Origin: Clostridia bacterium
Lineage (GTDB): Bacteria; Bacillota; Peptococcia; DRI-13; UBA5745
NCBI GenBank assembly: GCA_018434325.1
Contig: JAHDPO010000036.1
Coordinates: 32,451-96,450, forward strand
Reading direction: 5' to 3'
DNA: 64,000 nucleotides
Every line of letters begins with the position of its first letter. Position 1 is the first letter of the stretch. A program made the translations under genes and the position numbers. A model generated the notes under the pieces. The model saw nothing but the letters and a program-made list of their open reading frames with translations. It was not told where the DNA came from and did no database searches. This document shows positions 1 through 7,500 of the stretch, one piece after another.

Positions 1-370
1 TGAAATATCCGTCCAGTGGGGCCAAAAGACCTTTATCAGCAAGGGGAGCGGCAGTGGCCGGATAACAGGTGGTAATATCGGGCATGGCCGGCGCGCCGGG
101 ATCCCCGGCAGCAATCATCGCCAGCTTTTCCTGCAGGGAAGCGGAGCCGGAAATTGAAGTGACGCTGATCATGACGCCCTTCTCTTTGCCTACCGTGGCA
201 TTAAACTCTTCGATCAGGCCATCCATGGTGGCTTGCATCTGACCGCCAAAATTATGCCAGAGATTAAGGGTAACAGGGTTTTGGGGATTGAGCCCGCTTT
301 TTTGGCCGCAAGCGGATAGAAAAACCATTAATAGCAGCAATACCACCCAGACTATAGGATTCTTTTTCAT
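1..370 (-). CDS. ABC transporter substrate-binding lipoprotein (partial, runs off window)
   Basis: The first 123 residues of a solute-binding protein are seen; the rest lies beyond base 1. The start at 370 is preceded by AGGGAGG at a normal distance. The N-terminus is a lipoprotein signal (MKKNPIVWVVLLLLMVFLSAC) with the lipidated Cys at residue 21. Then comes a segment typical of family 1 extracellular solute-binding proteins: VTLNLWHNFGG, IEEFNA, LQEKLAMIAAGDPGAP, MPDITTCYP and an LDGYF segment. Such proteins bind sugars or similar solutes outside the membrane and deliver them to an ABC permease. Ligand specificity cannot be read from this part, and the permease genes would lie outside the window. 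Two ATCACCCC half-sites lie upstream at 421-439. Confidence 0.85.
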   Translation of the reverse strand, partial: MKKNPIVWVVLLLLMVFLSACGQKSGLNPQNPVTLNLWHNFGGQMQATMDGLIEEFNATVGKEKGVMISVTSISGSASLQEKLAMIAAGDPGAPAMPDITTCYPATAAPLADKGLLAPLDGYF

Positions 371-454
371 CAGAACGCCTCCCTGTCTTCTGCCCACGGA
401 TCTACTAATAAAATAAAAAAATCACCCCAAAATCACCCCTGTTTTCCCTGAGGA

Positions 455-498
455 ATCACACCGGGGATGATTACAGCCAAAGGAAAGCCCCCTATAAT
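455..498 (+). promoter_or_regulatory. Promoter with 17-bp dyad operator (site 1)
   Basis: The dyad ATCACACCGGGGATGAT (455-471) ends on the first base of a weak -35 (TTACAG, 471-476). A 16-base spacer leads to a perfect -10 (TATAAT, 493-498). Two extra half-sites ATCACCCC lie at 421-428 and 432-439. The same dyad in the same geometry occurs at 2440 and 2544. A weak -35 joined to the dyad suggests binding by an activator, which is inference. It would drive the genes at 637 and 797. Confidence 0.65.
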
Positions 499-636
499 GA
501 AAACCAAAACTATCCGAATCATTTTGCCAATATACTACCAATATACTATCATTCTACTCTAACTAAGTCAATTATACGCCTGGTTATTTCCTTATGGATC
601 TGGTGCATTTAATGGTATGCCGGAAGGAGCAGCAAG

Positions 637-807
637 ATGAAAAAAGAGCAGCCGGAGGCTTTGCGCAAAGAAATTATACAGGCTGTCGGCAGTCTGGATT
701 TTTTTAGTCTGCAAAAGCTGGGAGCTTTTATTGCCGGCCTGGAGATGGCAAGAGCTGAGGGAAAGGAAAGCTCGGAAAAAAAGGAGGAAGCAAATCATGA
801 CGGATAG
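637..807 (+). CDS. Small uncharacterised protein, 56 residues
   Basis: The ATG at 637 follows AAGGAG at about 8 bases. The product (MKKEQPEALRKEIIQAVGSL...) is charged, with a short hydrophobic middle (FFSLQKLGAFIAGLEMA) and a Lys/Glu-rich end; it has no signal peptide. It overlaps the next gene (start 797) by 11 bases, so the two are probably translationally coupled. I do not recognise the family. The strong ribosome site, the coupling and the upstream promoter with the shared dyad support it as real. Confidence 0.6.
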   Translation: MKKEQPEALRKEIIQAVGSLDFFSLQKLGAFIAGLEMARAEGKESSEKKEEANHDG

Positions 808-1165
808 ACAGCTTCCTTTATTCACGGCGAAATATCAAGAGCTGCAAAAGGAAAGCGGCTTTTGCTTCACCTTTTTCTGCGATCTCTGCAATAGCAGTTA
901 TACCACGCCTGTTATTGCCGCCGAAGATCTCCAAACAGCCCTGGTTTTAGGCCGGCAAGACGGGCGGCTGCATTTCAATCGCTGCCGCTGCTGCCATCGC
1001 TGGGTTTGTGATGAGCACTATAACGAGAACCGGATGATGTGCACCGATTGCCTGCCCCGGGTCTGCAGCAGCTGCGGCGCCTTTGTGCCGAAGGGCAACC
1101 AGTTTTGCACGGTTTGCGGCAATCCTCAATTTGATCAGGGCAAAATAAGGCGGGAGAAAGAATAA
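797..1165 (+). CDS. Zinc-ribbon protein, 122 residues
   Basis: The start at 797 is chosen because AAGGAGG (781-787) sits 9 bases upstream; a longer reading from 731 has no ribosome site. The protein is cysteine-rich, with several CxxC pairs: CDLC near residue 28, CRCC plus a CDEH segment, CTDC, and a C-terminal double zinc ribbon (CSSCGAFVPKGNQFCTVCG). No membrane segment is seen. It belongs to a cluster of four zinc-ribbon proteins (also 1363, 1764 and 2620) sharing the dyad promoter. Function is unknown; a protein- or nucleic-acid-binding adaptor is likely from the fold. Confidence 0.8.
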   Translation: MTDRQLPLFTAKYQELQKESGFCFTFFCDLCNSSYTTPVIAAEDLQTALVLGRQDGRLHFNRCRCCHRWVCDEHYNENRMMCTDCLPRVCSSCGAFVPKGNQFCTVCGNPQFDQGKIRREKE

Positions 1166-1276
1166 CAACTGCCGGCCCCCAAAACGGGCTTGCAGCCGGA
1201 TCAAACTCCACACAACTCACATTTTCGCACATTTTACCAAGGGAATTTAGGTTGTACTACTGTATACTCCCACAAA

Positions 1277-1316
1277 GCCCCCTTTTGCCTGCCTGGCTAA
1301 AGGGGGCCTTGCTTTT
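1277..1316 (+). terminator. Rho-independent terminator
   Basis: GCCCCCTTT (1277-1285) pairs with AAAGGGGGC (1299-1307), with an inner GCC/GGC extension, and is followed by CTTGCTTTT. It ends the unit of the zinc-ribbon gene at 797 and can also stop the opposing gene that ends at 1363. Confidence 0.75.
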
Positions 1317-1362
1317 AAAATCAAAAATCCGGCGGCGCCTTGGCCGAACCTTGGCGGAACAC

Positions 1363-1749
1363 TTATGAATTCGACACTGGGCTGCCACATTCCGGACAGA
1401 ATTTTTTACCCTGAGGAATGGCTGTACCGCAATTTGCGCAGGTTAAATTAGCCGGGGCAGCGGCAACGGGCTGCTGAGACACTCCCTTGATTTGCTGTAT
1501 CTCCAGCTCCAGGCCTTCGATGGCGGCCATAGCCTCGTTAATATTGCCGCATAAAGCCATGACTTGGTCATCCAAAGAAATCCCGGCTTGAAATTGCTCC
1601 CAGTAGTAATCACCAATTTTCATCTTCAGGGCGGCAATTTTGCCTTTTTCCTCATTGATTTTAGAATTGCGCTTGGTAATCTCCAGCATATCGCCGGCCT
1701 TATCCGCCATACCCTTTGTCACGCTGCCTATTTTATCAAATATCGCCAT
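1363..1749 (-). CDS. Coiled-coil zinc-ribbon protein, 128 residues
   Basis: The start at 1749 (MAIFDKIGSVTKGMADKAG) is preferred over 1767 because AAAGGTG lies about 9 bases upstream of it. The N-terminal two thirds are predicted helical and charged (KRNSKINEEKGKIAALKMKIG), resembling small clostridial coiled-coil proteins. An Ala/Pro linker leads to a C-terminal zinc ribbon, CANCGTAIPQGKKFCPECG. It lies 14 bases after the gene ending at 1764, so the two form one unit. The role is unknown. The coiled coil plus ribbon suggests a scaffold or oligomeric stress protein (inference). Confidence 0.8.
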   Translation of the reverse strand: MAIFDKIGSVTKGMADKAGDMLEITKRNSKINEEKGKIAALKMKIGDYYWEQFQAGISLDDQVMALCGNINEAMAAIEGLELEIQQIKGVSQQPVAAAPANLTCANCGTAIPQGKKFCPECGSPVSNS

Positions 1750-1763
1750 ATTCTTCACACCTT

Positions 1764-2363
1764 TCAACCTATATTAAAATCAAAATTTGTAGTTATGGTA
1801 TCGCCGCCAAAAATGAAACACAGTATCACGATCAAAAGGATCAGCGCCCACACAATGATTTGAGCCCGGGCAAAATTTCTGCGGTTCAGGCTGGCATTTT
1901 GACCAAAAGCCCATAAAAAGGCCAGCACAAGGCCGACAATCGGTATGGAAAACGCCAGCATAGTAAGCAGGTAGCCAATAACGCTCATGGGGCGCGGGTT
2001 GGCTGCCTTGCCATAGGGGGCAGGGGCAGGCGCAGCTGCCATAGGCGCCGCGGCTGCCGGCCCGGCGGCCATTGCCAAAGCTGGCCCTGCAGTGGCTGCG
2101 GCCGCAAAAGTTTCTTGCCGGGCTTTGGGTGGTGCCACAGCTGCCGCCGATACCGAAGCTTCTGTAGATGCCCGGGCCGGCGCTGCTGTCATAGGCGCGC
2201 CGGCTTCCGCGGGGGCTGCAGATACTGCCGCCGTGGATTCCGCAGATTCCTCAAAAAATTGGCCTGGTTCCTGCACGGCCGCTGCGGCAGCGCCGCAGTC
2301 GGCGCAGAAATTAGCGCCGGGGGGCAGCGGAGATCCACAGGCGCTGCAAATCACATCCGACAT
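1764..2363 (-). CDS. Zinc-ribbon protein with Ala/Pro-rich linker and C-terminal membrane segments
   Basis: The start at 2363 (MSDVICSACGSPLPPGANFC) has TAAGGAGG 8 bases upstream; the reading frame extends further but without a ribosome site. An N-terminal zinc ribbon (CSACG...CADCG) is followed by a linker of about 90 residues made largely of Ala, Pro and Glu. Then come two hydrophobic segments (IGYLLTMLAFSIPIVGLVLA and IIVWALILLIVILCFIF). The ribbon would face the cytoplasm. It is probably co-transcribed with the gene ending at 1363 from the minus-strand dyad promoter at 2412-2456. The precise function is unknown. Confidence 0.8.
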   Translation of the reverse strand: MSDVICSACGSPLPPGANFCADCGAAAAAVQEPGQFFEESAESTAAVSAAPAEAGAPMTAAPARASTEASVSAAAVAPPKARQETFAAAATAGPALAMAAGPAAAAPMAAAPAPAPYGKAANPRPMSVIGYLLTMLAFSIPIVGLVLAFLWAFGQNASLNRRNFARAQIIVWALILLIVILCFIFGGDTITTNFDFNIG

Positions 2364-2411
2364 AATTGGTTCCTCCTTACAACGGTTATTTGAGGGAATA
2401 TTGCTAATTAC

Positions 2412-2456
2412 ACTATAGGCCATATCCGTTGCTGAAGAAATCACCTCAGGTATGAT
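2412..2456 (-). promoter_or_regulatory. Promoter with 17-bp dyad operator (site 2)
   Basis: On the minus strand the dyad (read on + as ATCACCTCAGGTATGAT, 2440-2456) again ends on the first base of a weak -35, TTTCTT (2435-2440). A 17-base spacer leads to TATAGT (2412-2417). The geometry is identical to the promoters at 455 and 2544. It would transcribe the zinc-ribbon genes starting at 2363 and 1749. Confidence 0.65.
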
Positions 2457-2471
2457 TTCCGTTAAAAACAA

Positions 2472-2527
2472 GGATGATTCTAAGGGTGATTTTAACCGGC
2501 GCTGCAAAATCACCCTTAGAATCATCC
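2472..2527. repeat. Perfect 22-bp inverted repeat with 12-base loop
   Basis: The arms 2472-2493 and 2506-2527 are exact reverse complements around a GC-rich 12-base loop. Each arm contains one GGATGAT-type and one GGGTGAT-type half-site of the dyad found at 455, 2440 and 2544, so the element carries four potential half-sites. It lies between the two divergent dyad promoters. It has no T-run and is more likely an operator array than a terminator. Confidence 0.7.
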
Positions 2528-2543
2528 CTAGCCCGGGTTTTCA

Positions 2544-2588
2544 ATCACCCCAGGGATGATTACAGCCTTCAGGAGAATACCGTATAGT
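2544..2588 (+). promoter_or_regulatory. Promoter with 17-bp dyad operator (site 3)
   Basis: The dyad ATCACCCCAGGGATGAT (2544-2560) ends on the first base of the -35 TTACAG (2560-2565), followed by a 17-base spacer and TATAGT (2583-2588). The dyad-plus-TTACAGCC string nearly repeats that at 455-478. It would drive the gene at 2620 and probably the lipoprotein genes behind it. Confidence 0.7.
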
Positions 2589-2619
2589 TAAAATAGTAAA
2601 AAAAGGAGGGAGATCTATC

Positions 2620-3531
2620 ATGGCATTTTGTAATAATTGCGGCAACCCTTTTGAGACGGGAACGAAATTCTGCCCATCCTGCGGCGCCCCGATCCAGGCC
2701 GGCGGTCCGGCTCAACCCCGATCTATGCAGAGGGCTCATGAGGTGGAGTTCAAAATTCACGGCGAAGACCTGCAATTTGTGGAGATTATGCTGGACCCCG
2801 GAGAAACCATCATTGCCGAGGCAGGAGCCATGATGTACATGGACAGCGCTATCCAGATGGATACCGTTTTCGGCGACGGCTCCGGCCGGGACGCCGGCAG
2901 CGGCCTGATGGGCAAGCTGGTTTCGGCAGGCAAACGGGCCGTTACCGGCGAAAGCCTCTTCATGACTTCCTTTACCAACACAGGACGGGAAAAAAGATGC
3001 GTCTCTTTTGCCGCCCCCTACCCCGGCTGCGTTATTCCCTTCGATTTAACCGATGTGGGCGGGACTCTGATTTGCCAAAAAGACGCCTTTTTATGTGCGG
3101 CAAAAGGCATAGCCGTAGGCATTGCTTTCCAGAAAAAAATCGGCGTGGGTCTGTTCGGCGGCGAGGGCTTTATTATGCAGAAGCTGGAGGGTGACGGTTT
3201 AGCATTTATGCATGCCGGCGGCACCATCATCAAAAAAGAGCTGAGGGACGGCGAAACCCTGAAGCTGGATACCGGCTGCCTTGTGGCCTTGACCACCGGC
3301 GTTAACTACGACATTCAATTTGCCGGCGACATCAAGACCGCCCTGTTTGGCGGCGAGGGCCTGGTTTTGGCCACCTTGACCGGCCCCGGCACCGTTTGGC
3401 TGCAATCCCTGCCTTTTTCCCGCATGGCTGACCGAATCGTTTCCTCCAGCAGAAAAGGCGGTAAAGGAAAAGAAGAAGGCAGCGTCCTGGGCAATATCGC
3501 TATCGGTAATCTTTTCAGCAACGACCGCTGA
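2620..3531 (+). CDS. AIM24 (TIGR00266/DUF124) family protein with N-terminal zinc ribbon
   Basis: AAAGGAGG lies upstream of the ATG. Residues 1-25 form a zinc ribbon ([19 protein letters not shown]). The remainder is a full AIM24 domain: [20 protein letters not shown], the Gly-rich [19 protein letters not shown] segment, [26 protein letters not shown] and [24 protein letters not shown]24 proteins form a beta-barrel-like trimer; the mitochondrial member helps inner-membrane organisation, while the bacterial role is not settled. Here it sits in a zinc-ribbon cluster and precedes two lipoprotein genes on the same strand. Confidence 0.92.
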   Translation: MAFCNNCGNPFETGTKFCPSCGAPIQAGGPAQPRSMQRAHEVEFKIHGEDLQFVEIMLDPGETIIAEAGAMMYMDSAIQMDTVFGDGSGRDAGSGLMGKLVSAGKRAVTGESLFMTSFTNTGREKRCVSFAAPYPGCVIPFDLTDVGGTLICQKDAFLCAAKGIAVGIAFQKKIGVGLFGGEGFIMQKLEGDGLAFMHAGGTIIKKELRDGETLKLDTGCLVALTTGVNYDIQFAGDIKTALFGGEGLVLATLTGPGTVWLQSLPFSRMADRIVSSSRKGGKGKEEGSVLGNIAIGNLFSNDR

Positions 3532-3589
3532 GAGCCGGATCTTTATTTAAAAAGGCCGCAAAGGCTTTAAATGATGGGAGGGAATAGTC

Positions 3590-4498
3590 ATGAAACGAAC
3601 ATTTGTTTTTTGCCTGCTTATTCTGCTGCTTCTTAGCCTGGCGGCAGGCTGCGGCTCCGGCGGCAATAAACCGGCCGGCAGCCCGTCAACCAGCGGTGAA
3701 AAAACAGAAAGCACGGCGCCCCAGGCATCCCCAAGCCAGCCGGCGGACAGCGAAAATACCGGCGGCGGCAACAGCAGTGACGGCAGCAGTGGCGGCAATG
3801 AATCCTCGGAAACCGCCTCTTCCTTGCAGGCCTATGTCGATGAATGGATCAGAATCAACGACCTCCACGAGAAATCCATTAACGACTACGAAGGTGTTGT
3901 CATTGAGCTGCCTTTAGCGACCCTGCCTCTATCCTTTGCGCCAATTTATGAAATATTGAATATAGACAATAAAGAGGGCCGCCATGAAGGCACCCTGCTT
4001 CTGTCCGGCTACCCTGCCTTTTTGGAGCAAAAGGGCGATAGCTTCCACTTTGGCTATGACGCCATCCGGGATGAGGATGGTTTTGCCCCCGGCATGAAGG
4101 CCGGCGACAGGTTGCTGCAAGAGGGCAGATTGGATGGAGCAAAGGGCTACCTCGAAATAGCCAGCCGGACAGAGCAAGGCGGCAAGATCACGGAAAAGGT
4201 AAAAGGCGCCTATCTTCTCACCCCACAAAGCACCTGTTCTGCAATCTATCAGGAAGCCCGCGGCATTGATATTAAAGGCAATGAAAATAAAAAAAACACC
4301 GCCGTTTTTCTGGCCATGAGTGAAAAGGACTACAGCTTCGTAATAGCCAGAGGCCAGTCCGGCACAGCTTTTACAGAGGTAGAGCTTAAAGAAGGTCTGA
4401 CGGTTGAGAAAGCCAAAGAGCTGTTCATCGAGGCCGGCTATACTATCGAAAGCAGCGGCGGTATCGCCGATGGTAAATTTACCATAATCAGAGAATAA
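3590..4498 (+). CDS. Lipoprotein of unknown function, 302 residues
   Basis: GGGAGGG precedes the ATG. A lipoprotein signal (LLLLLSLAAGC) places the lipid-bearing Cys near residue 21. A Ser/Gly/Pro/Thr-rich spacer follows to about residue 78, typical of an exported protein lifted off the membrane. The folded part (SLQAYVDEWIRINDLHEKSI... to ...TIESSGGIADGKFTIIRE) has no signature I know. The next gene, also a lipoprotein, starts 54 bases downstream on the same strand, so the two are probably one unit behind the AIM24 gene. Confidence 0.85.
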   Translation: MKRTFVFCLLILLLLSLAAGCGSGGNKPAGSPSTSGEKTESTAPQASPSQPADSENTGGGNSSDGSSGGNESSETASSLQAYVDEWIRINDLHEKSINDYEGVVIELPLATLPLSFAPIYEILNIDNKEGRHEGTLLLSGYPAFLEQKGDSFHFGYDAIRDEDGFAPGMKAGDRLLQEGRLDGAKGYLEIASRTEQGGKITEKVKGAYLLTPQSTCSAIYQEARGIDIKGNENKKNTAVFLAMSEKDYSFVIARGQSGTAFTEVELKEGLTVEKAKELFIEAGYTIESSGGIADGKFTIIRE

Positions 4499-4552
4499 GG
4501 AATAAGACCGCCAAAGGTTTAGCTGCAAGAGTTGCAAAAGGAGGGCAAGCCT

Positions 4553-7500
4553 ATGAAAAGGCTGACAGCCATAATTTTATTGTTCGCGCTTATGTTTAAT
4601 CTCGCCAGCTGTGGCAAAGGAGAAACGGATGCGGCGGGCCGGCCGGAAGACCGGCAGCTGCAAGAGGACAACGCCGCAGCGCAGCTAGCCTCCCTGGCGG
4701 TTGCCGGCGGCAAAAGCCCGCCGGAAATCACCGGAGTTGTTCACGGCCCTGCCGACGGCATTGGCGTGGCCGGCGTCGATTACCAGGAGCTGCCCACGGG
4801 GCCTGCCGACGATTGGGGAGATCTGGCTATTCCCTATTTTAATCCCTTGGGCTCTTTCAAGCTTTACTATGGCGCTCGCCAAGCTGATCATGCCACCCCG
4901 GGTTTTGCCACCCGGGATGGCTACACTCTGGGCGATCTGGCCCTGCTCAGCCTGGAGCAGCAGTGGATTTTGGATATCGACCATGAGGATTTCACTTTCA
5001 ACTGGCTGCGGGCCTATGCCAAAGGGTTGGGAGCAGTAGAGCATCCGGCGCCGGCGGACAGCGCCGTCTTTGAAATTCTGGAAAATCCCCAAACCTGCTG
5101 GTGGGCCGTGGCCACCAAATCCTCCGGCGGCTGCCGGCTGGATATTTACCGTCTGAATATGGCTCCTGCGGGCCAGACCATTACCATCAAGACCTCGGAG
5201 CTTGCGGAAAATACCTTTCATCTTTATACCGACTGTGTGCCGGGCAAGCTGCAATCCGCCACCGTAACCATTAAAGGCAAGACTAACAGCGAGGTCAAGA
5301 TCGACTCATATCAAAGAAGAAGCTACGGCCAATACCAGCGTTACGTAGGCCTGCCCGACGGCTATGAAGCCCATCATGGCAGGTTCAACAACAAGCGTAC
5401 CGACACTTATGTGATCGATAATATCCCGGTTTGTGAAGGCAAGCTGGTTTGGACCTTTGAATGGCCGCCCGAAGATAATGCCTTCAACTGGACCAATCTG
5501 ATGAAACCGGAGGAAATCACCTTCCGCATCGATAATGTGGCCGACATTCCCCAGGTAAAATGGGGTGAGGCTTTGGGCGCTATCAGGATTAAAGGCCTGC
5601 CGGCGGGAATAGCCGATGTAATCCCCCAACCGGGAGTAGATCCCCGGCACGATGAGGTCACAGGCTCTTCGAATTCCTATGGGGCCAGCTCCCTGGACGC
5701 CGAAGGCAATCAGATCTTCACCCTGCCGGCGGGATACTACAACCTGCGCTTTGCCAGACAGGGCTACGCCATCAATCTGGCCTCCCAGATCCAGCTGGTG
5801 CCTGTCAGCGCCGGCGAGGTCACTACGGTGACGGTGCCGCCGGAATTGCGCAGTACCATCGAAGAGCTGGGCAAGCGTTACGGCACTTTTGAAAGGGCCG
5901 CCGGCGGCATCGAGATCCAGTCCAACAAAGATAACGGCAATACGGCCACCGTCTCCATCGTTGTCAACGACCCCCAGGAGCGGGACGTTTTTCCGGAGAA
6001 CGAGGACATTAAGATTACGGAAAATGGTCTGCCGGCCAAGGTGACAAAAATCCAGCGGGAGCCGGCGGCGGCCAATGTGGTGCTGGTGCTGGACTCCTCC
6101 GGTTCCATGGGGGCCAACATGAAGCCCGCCGTGGAAGCGGCTAAAAAGTTCGTAGCCAGCCTGCCGGACAATGCCGGCATCCGGCTGGTTCAATTTGCCC
6201 AAAAGATCACTCAGCATAAAGCTCAGGGTAAAGCAGAGGTCATTGCTGCCTTGGATACCGTCAAGGAGGGCGGCGGCACCGCTCTTTATGACGCCACCAA
6301 CACCGCCCTGGAAATGCTCAAGGAGCTGGACAAAGCTTATGTGGTCATCTTCTCCGACGGGGCGGATTCCCGGGAGCTTACCAATGCAGGCAAAGGCAGC
6401 GACCTCAACAAAGCTGGCATTCTGGAAAAAATTAAAGCCAGCCAGGCTACGGTGTTAAGCATCGGCTTCGGCGCCGGCCACGACCCCCGCATATTGGTGG
6501 AAATGAGCGAGGCCAGCTTAAACGGCGCATATTTCGCCGCCATCCAGCCGGAAGCTTTAGACAGCGCTTTTGCCGCCGTTTCCGGCCGCTTCGGCAATCA
6601 GTTTACCATTACTTACGACCGCCCTACCGCCCTTAAGGATAAAAGCGGCGATGTGCCGGTGATCTCTTTTATGATCGACCGCTCCGGTTCCATGGACATG
6701 GATCCCTCGGAATCGGAAAACGATGTGGACTACCGCATCGACAAAATCAAGAAGCTCTTTCATGATTATGTGCTGGCCCTGCCGGCAGGCACCCTGATGC
6801 AGCTTGGCTCCTTTCGGCTGCCTCCCGGCGGCGCGCCTGAAGAAATCAACTATAATCAGATCACCACCGACAGCAAGGCCCAAATACTCAGTGGCCTGGG
6901 CAGTTTTTTTGCCGATGGCGGCACACCGATTCTGGAAGCCCTGACGGTAGCCTATTACAATCTGCTGCCGGTGCCTTCCAGCAAACGCACCCTGGTCTAC
7001 TTCACCGATGCGGCCCTGGCCGTGGATGAGCTGGAAAAGGTGCAGCTGGAAAAGATCCTTACCCAATACAAGGAAGCCGGTATTCGCATACTGTTTGCGG
7101 GATTGGGCAACGAAAAGTTTGCCGAAGCCTACCAAAGCGGCTTTCAGACGGCAGCCCGGCTTTCCGGCGGCGAATACGTATTGTCGGATAAGCTGGAGGA
7201 TATTCAAAAGGCCCTTGATTCTCTGATGCAAAAATTGGACCTGCCTGCTGCCGCCGAAACCGGCATCAGCTTCTCCATCGAAATGGACGCCCGCACGGAG
7301 GACGGCAGCCGCATGAACTACTCGGCCGCCAAGGCCCTGCCCGACTTCTCCCAGCGGGAAGCGGCAGGAAAAACCGTCAATCCAGAGATCGCCAGAATCA
7401 GCGGCGGCGAGCCTTACATTCGCTACGACAGCGCCGGCTCCCGGCTGCTTTACGGCATAGATAAGCCGGGCAGCGACAGCATTATTCAAACCCGGCTCTC

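Noticed and set aside
2092..2418. Ala-rich plus-strand frames opposite the zinc-ribbon gene at 1764-2363
   Set aside because: They arise from the Ala/Pro-rich linker read in reverse; the minus-strand frame has the zinc ribbon, the membrane segments and a strong ribosome site.
5306..6217. Long open frame on the minus strand inside the vWFA lipoprotein gene (also 6557-7717, 7814-8839, 9362-10240)
   Set aside because: These frames mirror the strong codon bias of the real plus-strand gene, have no ribosome sites and give Gly/Arg/Gln-rich sequences without domains.
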